DNA of 19,566 nt from Bacillota bacterium. GTDB taxonomy: Bacteria; Bacillota; Clostridia; Saccharofermentanales; Saccharofermentanaceae. Below the pieces are notes generated by a model. That model worked only from the letters and a program-made list of their open reading frames with translations, made no database searches and was not told the origin of the DNA. Below, piece by piece: positions 14,832 to 19,566 of this stretch. The DNA is taken from NCBI GenBank assembly GCA_023397475.1, contig JAEWUD010000034.1, positions 1-19,566 of the forward strand, in the 5' to 3' direction. Position 1 is the first letter of the stretch. Each line of letters opens with the position of its first letter. The translations under genes and the position numbers were made by a program.

Positions 14832-15542
14832 ATGGCTCTTGTACACATCAAATGTCCGAACTGCGGTGGGGCCATCAACCTCGACAAAACGATGGAGCGA
14901 GCATTCTGCCTCTTCTGCGGCACTCACTTTATTGTCAAAGACGACAACGCTCACATGCAACATGCCGATTCCGTCACGCTGGCCAACAATATCGAACCAA
15001 TTCTCAGGAGCGCGGTGGGCTTCTGCAAGCTGAAGAGATGGAGGGACGCGACGCAACTCTATCAGAAGATGATCGTACTGAATTCCACCGACTACCGCGG
15101 ATGGTGGGGCCTCTTCCTCGTCAAGTCGCGCTTCATGAATGCGTATCACGTCCAGGACGGCAATCATTTCCTCCCCATAGATATCAGCGATGCGCGCAAT
15201 GCCATCGAGGTCGCCCCTCCGAAGGCCAAGGTCTACCTGACGCAGCAGCTCAATGCCTACCTGAACAAGATCAACAACCTCTGTCGCGTGCACATCAAAT
15301 TCGCCTACAATCTTATCTTTGACCAGAGCACCATCAGCATCCAGATCGATCAGCGTAAAGTCGCCTTCTTCCAGACCGACAAACCCGTCATCCTAATGAT
15401 CCCCAAAGGACCTCATATCATCAAGTTCTACGGTGCGGAACGAAGACGCAAAACCTACAAGCTGAACATCGTATCCCACACCGTGATGACCGTGAAATGC
15501 ACCAGTGGCTACTGGAGCATCGTAGCCATCGATAACGTGTAA
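14832..15542 (+). CDS. Zinc-ribbon protein with TPR-like middle, 236 aa
   Basis: The 236-aa product begins with a zinc ribbon (Cys8-x2-Cys11 in IKCPNCGG and Cys26-x2-Cys29 in FCLFCGTHF). Helical TPR-like sequence follows at about 52-105 (FCKLKRWRDATQLYQKMI), and a beta-rich C-terminal domain covers about 160-236 (STISIQIDQRKVAFF, GPHIIKFYGAERRRKTYKL) that resembles a small beta-sandwich. There is no membrane segment, so it is probably cytoplasmic. The function is unknown. GGAGGG lies about eight bases before the ATG. A strong terminator follows 40 bp after the stop, indicating a single-gene transcript. Confidence 0.92.
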   Translation: MALVHIKCPNCGGAINLDKTMERAFCLFCGTHFIVKDDNAHMQHADSVTLANNIEPILRSAVGFCKLKRWRDATQLYQKMIVLNSTDYRGWWGLFLVKSRFMNAYHVQDGNHFLPIDISDARNAIEVAPPKAKVYLTQQLNAYLNKINNLCRVHIKFAYNLIFDQSTISIQIDQRKVAFFQTDKPVILMIPKGPHIIKFYGAERRRKTYKLNIVSHTVMTVKCTSGYWSIVAIDNV

Positions 15543-15581
15543 GAGACGAATCATATATATTGTGCATAGATTATAGATAAG

Positions 15582-15616
15582 AGAGGGCTTTACCGTGGTG
15601 GTAGGGCCCTCTTTTT
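15582..15616 (+). terminator. Rho-independent terminator of the zinc-ribbon gene
   Basis: AGAGGGCTTTACC (15582-15594) pairs with GGTAGGGCCCTCT (15600-15612) over 13 bp with two G-U pairs and a 5-base loop, followed by TTTTT. This is a classical intrinsic terminator 40 bp after the zinc-ribbon gene. Confidence 0.93.
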
Positions 15617-15775
15617 CACTTATTGCGCGAAAAGCTACCCAGCTCCTGCACGCCCACGATAACGGCGAAATTCTTGTAATAAAGACGTCGAAAACTTACC
15701 TCGGATACTGTACAATCAAAACTGTATAGGAAGCATCTCATAATCGTGGTTATGAACATCCAAGAGGATTTCCCG

Positions 15776-16453
15776 ATGCGAAAACAAATCCTTGCAACTG
15801 CCCTCGTAATATTGATATTCTGCACATCCTGCGCGGTACAACCGACCGCGATTGCAAGTGATGCGGATGAAGAATCCATCGAGGCAGAGACATCTGCTCG
15901 GGCGGAGACCTCGATAGAGATTACTGAGTACACAGTACTTATCGAGCCGATTATCATTGATGATATGTACCGATTTGTGGAAGACACGGACATTATCATC
16001 ATCGGAATGGTGGAAGAGGCGCTGCCGGTTGTCCGGATCGACGCTAGCTCTCTTGGTCTTGTATCGGGTGATCCGGGGTTCTTTGAGAACATTTCTTCCT
16101 ACCAAGTTAGAATCGAGCAAGTCATCAAGGGCGATGTTTCCGCGGATGAAACCATTCGTATTGATATGCACGGTGGAACGGCTGAAGGAGTATTTGAGAA
16201 TTATATAGGAATGATTTTCCCTGTCGAGAATTCGCACTATCTATTCTTTATCGAAAACAAACAATTCTCAGATAAGACAGATTATTTCGAATATCGGTTT
16301 GGCGTCACCTACGATGGCTTCTCAGAAATCGTCGACGGTAAGCTATATCCGCAAGAGAACACATCCATTTTCGAGGCCGGGACTCCCATCGAGGAGGTTA
16401 TCGCAAGGATAACGGAGGCGATGGAAGGTCCGTCGCCTGTGGAGTCGGAGTAA
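15776..16453 (+). CDS. Predicted lipoprotein, 225 aa
   Basis: The 225-aa product has a type II signal peptide (RKQ, hydrophobic core, then LIFCTSC with Cys19 the likely lipidated residue), followed by an acidic Glu/Ala/Ser linker to about residue 50. The mature domain contains DTDIIIIGMVEEALPVV, YQVRIEQVIKGD and YIGMIFPVENSHYLFFIENK, resembling small extracytoplasmic beta-barrel domains that carry a V/I-G-x-V strand, but I cannot name the family. GAGGA lies about seven bases before the ATG at 15776, which also begins the signal peptide. Two ACTGTA copies (15707, 15721) lie upstream, of unknown meaning. It converges with the flavoprotein gene 21 bp away. Confidence 0.88.
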   Translation: MRKQILATALVILIFCTSCAVQPTAIASDADEESIEAETSARAETSIEITEYTVLIEPIIIDDMYRFVEDTDIIIIGMVEEALPVVRIDASSLGLVSGDPGFFENISSYQVRIEQVIKGDVSADETIRIDMHGGTAEGVFENYIGMIFPVENSHYLFFIENKQFSDKTDYFEYRFGVTYDGFSEIVDGKLYPQENTSIFEAGTPIEEVIARITEAMEGPSPVESE

Positions 16454-16474
16454 GACAGCCGGTATCGGCCACGG

Positions 16475-17179
16475 TCACACAGCTTTCCACGGCCTTTTAC
16501 CATCCGACCAACCATGTTCCTTCCAGTGGGCAGATTCCGGATCATTGACGTTCTTCTTTGTCGCGGCCATCATGTTGAACATGAAACGAATGTAGGGTGA
16601 GGGCGATCCAACCCTCGCCCTTTTAACCTTCGCGGCCAGACGGGGAATATCTGCAGAGATTTTCGCCTTCTTCTTCTCGCTTACATCACTCCATTTCGCC
16701 GCCGCAACCGCAATTCCATACTTTCGGATATACGGCACGCCCCAATAGGCAAGCGTTCGTGTCAGCTGGCGGCAAACAGCGCCCGCACCCATGCCGGCGG
16801 TGGTGGAAATGACCACGGCCTTCTTGTGGAACATCGAGCTTTGCGGTCTATGGGGCAGCCAATACTGATAGAAGAGGTCGATGAACGCCTTCATCGGCGC
16901 GGAGGGAAGCATGCAATAATTGGGGCTGGTAAGGATGAGTACTTCCGCCAACTCCATGGCATCGGCAATGACCTGCTTCTCCGCAAAGAAAGGACAAATC
17001 GACAAATCCTTCATACAGCTATAACATCCAAGGCAAAAATGATTTAAATCCTTTGGCAGGAAGAACTCTGTAATCTCGTCCTGATCCGCAAGCTGATCAG
17101 CCAGCATTTTTCCGATCTGGTATGTGCTGCCCTTGTGATTCTGTCCGTTAATAACAACAACTCTCTTTTGATCCTCCAT
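16475..17179 (-). CDS. Flavodoxin-like NAD(P)H-dependent oxidoreductase with Isf-type cysteines
   Basis: The 234-aa product has a flavodoxin-like fold: strand VVVINGQ then the phosphate loop around NHKGSTYQIG at residues 14-23, and SPNYCMLPSAPMKAFID in the middle. Residues 49-62 show Cys-x2-Cys-x2-Cys-x6-Cys (FCLGCYSCMKDLSICPF). This matches the [4Fe-4S] cysteine motif of iron-sulfur flavoproteins, so FMN plus one cluster is a reasonable inference. The electron partners are unknown. The C-terminal extension with SPSPYIRFMFNMMAAT is seen in some flavodoxin-like oxidoreductases. Unlike its neighbours it has no Shine-Dalgarno sequence before the ATG at 17179, although GGAGG occurs inside the first codons; leaderless translation is possible. 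Confidence 0.92.
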   Translation of the reverse strand: MEDQKRVVVINGQNHKGSTYQIGKMLADQLADQDEITEFFLPKDLNHFCLGCYSCMKDLSICPFFAEKQVIADAMELAEVLILTSPNYCMLPSAPMKAFIDLFYQYWLPHRPQSSMFHKKAVVISTTAGMGAGAVCRQLTRTLAYWGVPYIRKYGIAVAAAKWSDVSEKKKAKISADIPRLAAKVKRARVGSPSPYIRFMFNMMAATKKNVNDPESAHWKEHGWSDGKRPWKAV

Positions 17180-17534
17180 ATGACAATAGCAAGCAGTCCC
17201 CGATCATAAGGCTAAGAATACCTCAGGGAAACTCTTTATTCGCGAAAAAATCAACAAACCTAAACCCATGAAGATTGTACCATCAACTAAAGAGCTTCTC
17301 GCGCGAGAAACTCCTACTTATATTATCCGATATCAAAATTAATAATAACTTCTGTAGATGAAAAAGACACAAGAAAGAAGTGGTTACCCTTTCGGGTAGG
17401 AAATGAGAGTGACAGTGAGATAAGATCACCTCGTTGGCGGAAGAAGATGCTTTTCGATATATGACATTGAGAAGAAAATCGGACATTTTTCAAATATACA
17501 GCCTGGAATACAAATTATAGCGATTTAGGCGGTA
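17180..17534. other. Gene-free gap with two small palindromes
   Basis: No gene is seen. TTCTCGCGCGAGAA (17296-17309) is a perfect 14-bp palindrome, and TACCC-TTTC-GGGTA (17395-17408) is a small perfect hairpin. The octamer CGCGAAAA lies at 17241. A short minus-strand frame here is AT-rich, lacks a ribosome binding site and is not called. Confidence 0.55.
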
Positions 17535-17763
17535 CTCATTGACAAAAAACAGAGTATTTTCGAGCAGTTTGAGAAATAAGTATATGTATTAATATAGAAT
17601 TTTCTCAACAATTAACATTACCAATGAGCAAATAGACGGTTTTCATAGACTCTAATACAGCCTGAAATTGGAAAAATCGCGTTCTAGGCTGCAATTTTTC
17701 GCGATAATAATTTATAAGTAGATAATCATTAAGCAAAAATGTCGTAATCATACAATGATAAAT
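17535..17763. repeat. Box-bearing nested inverted repeats
   Basis: CTCATTG (17535-17541) pairs with CAATGAG (17622-17628) and encloses TTGAGAAA (17569-17576) with TTTCTCAA (17601-17608). Next, CAGCCT (17658-17663) pairs with AGGCTG (17686-17691), and GAAAAAT can pair with ATTTTTC across it. Then ATCATT (17725-17730) pairs with a later AATGAT. The boxes CTCATTGACAAAAAAC, CAATGAGCAAATAG and ATCATTAAGCAAAAAT belong to the same family as those at 37, 4678 and 9087. Confidence 0.7.
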
Positions 17764-17888
17764 ATCGCGTGGAACCACAATAATGAATCCCATGGCTAAA
17801 TTAGTTTCGAGCCTCTCATTTGTCGAGTAAGCAGTCAGTGAGGAACGCCGCAGCTTGAGGACACCGCTGAGATGTATATGACCAGAAA

Positions 17889-17945
17889 TGAGATAAGATA
17901 GTGAGAAGAGAACTGCAAGATTGCGGCTCTCTTTCTTATCCCTCA
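17889..17945. repeat. Nested hairpin upstream of the AraC-like remnant
   Basis: TGAG (17889) with CTCA (17942) and GATAAGA (17892-17898) with TCTTATC (17934-17940) form an outer stem. AGAG (17907-17910) with CTCT (17927-17930) forms an inner one. It lies about 95 bp upstream of the regulator remnant and could be a leader structure or another member of the intergenic hairpins. Confidence 0.55.
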
Positions 17946-18039
17946 GTTGATAAAGCCCCCAATCATGATCAAATTCGTCAAGTGCCCTCGCTCAAACCAC
18001 CGCATAATGGAATCATCAAGCAGAAGGGAGGCTTCTCAC

Positions 18040-18246
18040 ATGAGCTACTACACAAATCTTCAGAAGGCGCTGGATTACATCGAAGAGCACGCGGCCGAGA
18101 AGCTCGGGATAGACCGGGTCGCACGAGGTCTTTACGAGGACGTTCAAATCGGTCTATGGCGCGCCGCCGAGCGTTTTTCGCAAAGAAGGGATCGAGCCGG
18201 ATCTTATCGAGAAGCCCAACCTGCTTGCAATCGTAAAAGAAAGTAG
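18040..18246 (+). CDS. N-terminal fragment of the broken AraC-like regulator
   Basis: This frame keeps the original start and ribosome binding site and encodes 68 aa. About the first 25 residues (to EKLGID) are genuine AraC N-terminus; the rest (from VARG onward) is out-of-frame reading past the deletion junction, ending in KRK. It may be translated but is unlikely to bind DNA. Confidence 0.4.
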   Translation: MSYYTNLQKALDYIEEHAAEKLGIDRVARGLYEDVQIGLWRAAERFSQRRDRAGSYREAQPACNRKRK

Positions 18247-18744
18247 GATAATCACCATGAAGCCAAGCATTGTTTGCAAAGAGGAGAAGCACCTGCTGGG
18301 CATTGCCCGGCGGATGAATCAGAGCGAGAACGTTAAGCACAATTTGATCGGCAAGGCGCAGGAGGAGTTCCGTAGCATGATCGGAGCGATCGTAAACCGC
18401 ATCGGACCCGACGTCTTCTACGCAGTCTACGATTACAATCCCGAAGACATCCAGAAAGATGACGACGAGATCAACTACACCTATTGGTTCTGCATCGAGG
18501 TCGATTCCTCCGGCGAGATCCCGGCGGGAATGGCCGTGAAGATCGTTCCGCAGGGCAAATACGCCGTTTTCGTCTTTGACGAGGCGGAGGGAACCCTGAA
18601 CGGCGAGAAGCTCGACTGCGACGTCTACGACTTCATCGACGGCGTGTGGCTTCCGAACTCAGGCCTCGAACTCTCGGACGCCCCGGATTTCGAGCTGATT
18701 CTCGAAAAGACCGGCGGGTCGAATACTATATCTCCATCCGCTGA
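18040..18744 (+). pseudogene. AraC-family regulator with GyrI-like domain, internally deleted and frameshifted
   Basis: The gene opens with AGAAGGGAGG and an ATG at 18040, reading MSYYTNLQKALDYIEEHAAEK, the classical start of AraC/GyrI regulators. In a second frame from about 18119 the sequence reads SHEVFTRTFKSVYGAPPSVF, the family's last DNA-binding helix, then RKEGIEP and on into the effector domain. The DNA for about 55-60 residues between these points, covering the first helix-turn-helix, is missing, and the frame changes at the junction (about 18100-18119). The effector domain is intact until about 18715, where GGCGGG appears to have lost one G. Restoring one base gives VEYYISIR and a stop at 18742-18744, the usual family ending. 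Two lesions and a lost DNA-binding motif make this a pseudogene as a regulator. Confidence 0.82.
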
Positions 18745-18838
18745 AGGCAAGAGATTCACGCGAAAAAAGCGACAGGACGCCCCGGCGCCCTGTCGCTTCT
18801 ACTTGTCGGAGAGCAGAACCTTCGTATCGTCATTCTGA
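18257..18838 (+). CDS. GyrI-like effector-binding domain fragment
   Basis: From the ATG at 18257 this frame encodes 193 aa: KPSIVCKEEKHLLGIARRMN, then DVFYAVYDYNPEDIQ and VKIVPQGKYAVFVFDEAEG, and VWLPNSGLELSDAPDFELI. It is a nearly complete GyrI-like small-molecule binding domain, the usual C-terminal half of such AraC regulators. AGGA lies about eight bases before the ATG, so stand-alone expression is conceivable. After TGG at about residue 155 a frameshift replaces the normal ending, and the frame reads through the downstream hairpin to an artificial tail ending FVSSF. I regard it as part of the pseudogene unless expression is shown. Confidence 0.5.
   Translation: MKPSIVCKEEKHLLGIARRMNQSENVKHNLIGKAQEEFRSMIGAIVNRIGPDVFYAVYDYNPEDIQKDDDEINYTYWFCIEVDSSGEIPAGMAVKIVPQGKYAVFVFDEAEGTLNGEKLDCDVYDFIDGVWLPNSGLELSDAPDFELILEKTGGSNTISPSAEGKRFTRKKRQDAPAPCRFYLSESRTFVSSF
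18761..18798 (-). terminator. Perfect hairpin with T run on the minus strand
   Basis: AAGCGACAGG (18767-18776) pairs perfectly with CCTGTCGCTT (18789-18798) with an inner CGCC/GGCG. On the minus strand the stem is followed by an uninterrupted T run (A residues at 18763-18768 on plus) and then CGCG. On the plus strand the tail is only TTCTACTT. It follows the original stop of the regulator by about 23 bp, so it may act in both directions. Confidence 0.7.
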
Positions 18839-18886
18839 CTGGGATTAGTAACCAATCGTCAATAAAAAGAAGGCCGACCTACTCAT

Positions 18887-18917
18887 TTGTACAATATCAA
18901 TATATATTTGCTAATAT
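18887..18917 (+). promoter_or_regulatory. Possible promoter of the membrane-LRR gene
   Basis: TTGTAC (18887-18892) and TAATAT (18912-18917) are separated by 19 bp, with TGC directly before the -10 as in extended -10 promoters. It lies about 75 bp before the ATG at 18994. The spacing is longer than ideal. Confidence 0.35.
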
Positions 18918-18993
18918 AGAGGAAAGCAATCCAGGCGTACAGAAAAACAGAAGCTCTTATATATTTTTGCGAAAATTAAGCGAGGAATTCGAA

Positions 18994-19566
18994 ATGATAG
19001 GTCTCCTGTTCTTGCTGTTATTAGCCATTTGTATGGTCGCGGGGATCGTTCTGATGATCCGCGGCTTTGTCATGTTCAAGGATTCGTCCAAATCGAGGAT
19101 GCAATTTCTTATTAGTAACCTCATCTTTCTGGTGCCCAGGGAGATAATCGTCATTACGTTCCTCTGGGGTCTCTATATCTATGGATTAGGGCTTATTTCC
19201 ATCATAATTGGTATCTTTGAATTTCTTCTGCTGTTGTTTTTCGCCTACACGCTTATCGGGAAGACAGCTTCCCCATCTTTTCGGAACCTATCGATGTGTT
19301 TCTCTATATTTTTCCTGCTGAATCTGATAATTATTACATTCTTCTTTAGTCTATCGGAAATACCTCCGAATTCGAGCAGTAGCGTGTTTAATTGTTTCCA
19401 ATACAATTACTTCGATGGTTACACATATAAAGTGGATAACGGTGAGATAACGATTGTGAAATATAGCCCCTTCAAAAATGACTTCGAGAAAGACATCGTG
19501 ATTCCATCCGTAATAGAGGGGAAGCCCGTAACACAGATCGATGCGTTCGCATTTCATGAGAATTCG
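18994..19566 (+). CDS. Membrane protein with C-terminal BspA-like LRR, partial
   Basis: The frame starts at ATG 18994 with GAGGAA about eight bases upstream and stays open to the right edge (191 codons), so the gene is incomplete. Four hydrophobic segments lie at about residues 2-22, 38-60, 62-86 and 98-122 (for example IGLLFLLLLAICMVAGIVL). After them comes an extracytoplasmic or soluble region with YFDGYTYKVDNGEITIVKYS and then IVIPSVIEGKPVTQIDAFAF at the edge. The last phrase is the repeat signature of LRR_5 (BspA-like) leucine-rich repeats (IPxxIxGxxVTxIxxxAF). The rest of the LRR array should lie beyond the window. BspA-like repeats usually mediate surface interactions; fusion to a four-helix membrane domain suggests a membrane-anchored display protein, but this is inference. 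Confidence 0.88.
   Translation, partial: MIGLLFLLLLAICMVAGIVLMIRGFVMFKDSSKSRMQFLISNLIFLVPREIIVITFLWGLYIYGLGLISIIIGIFEFLLLLFFAYTLIGKTASPSFRNLSMCFSIFFLLNLIIITFFFSLSEIPPNSSSSVFNCFQYNYFDGYTYKVDNGEITIVKYSPFKNDFEKDIVIPSVIEGKPVTQIDAFAFHENS

Noticed and set aside
17605..17793. 62-codon AT-rich minus-strand frame
   Set aside because: It lies within the box-hairpin cluster, lacks a ribosome binding site and has a composition like spacer DNA.

Overview
The window looks like chromosomal DNA from an anaerobic Bacillota (Clostridia-like) bacterium of roughly 50% GC. The evidence is strong AGGAGG-type ribosome binding sites, lipoproteins, a secreted protein with two DUF4214 domains and a CAP domain, zinc-ribbon/TM proteins, a ClbS/DfsB-type protein, a DUF3795 protein and a BspA-like leucine-rich-repeat protein cut by the right edge. 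This is an inference from protein families, not a species call. I see no rRNA, tRNA, CRISPR array, transposase or phage gene.

Layout. 1-681 is a 75-bp tandem array of structured repeats that continues past the left edge. 964-4321 carries plus-strand genes: pirin, an NADPH-dependent FMN reductase, an unknown protein, a DUF2703 thioredoxin-like protein and a DUF3795 cysteine-rich protein. 4322-5081 is a gene-free block of nested hairpins, followed by the minus-strand gene for the DUF4214-DUF4214-CAP protein (5082-6356). 6740-8792 looks like a four-gene plus-strand operon: a GNAT acetyltransferase, a 48-aa truncated DUF1905 protein, a 68-aa conserved small protein and a 392-aa protein of unknown function. 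8793-9637 is again gene-poor and repeat-rich. 9638-14590 carries four minus-strand genes: a zinc-ribbon/TM protein, a lipoprotein with an EF-hand-like loop, a polytopic membrane protein and a ClbS/DfsB-like protein. A zinc-ribbon protein and a lipoprotein (14832-16453, plus) then meet a convergent flavoprotein with an Isf-type cysteine motif (16475-17179, minus). After another hairpin-rich gap comes a decayed AraC/GyrI regulator (18040-18744) with an internal deletion and a late frameshift. The window ends inside a membrane-LRR gene.

Gene cooperation is modest. Several neighbours are redox or thiol related (FMN reductase, DUF2703, flavoprotein, possibly pirin) and several face the envelope (CAP protein, two lipoproteins, TM proteins), but no pathway can be assembled.

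The most unusual content is non-coding. Nearly every intergenic gap holds nested inverted repeats: an outer stem, an asymmetric box close to ATCAWTGAnnAAWAAC in many of them, and an inner hairpin. In the 75-bp array one unit has changed both arms of the outer and inner stems together, which points to selection on structure, or exchange of whole elements, rather than on protein. Separately, the octamer TTTTCGCG occurs 25 times on the two strands by my hand count, far above the roughly 0.6 expected by chance.
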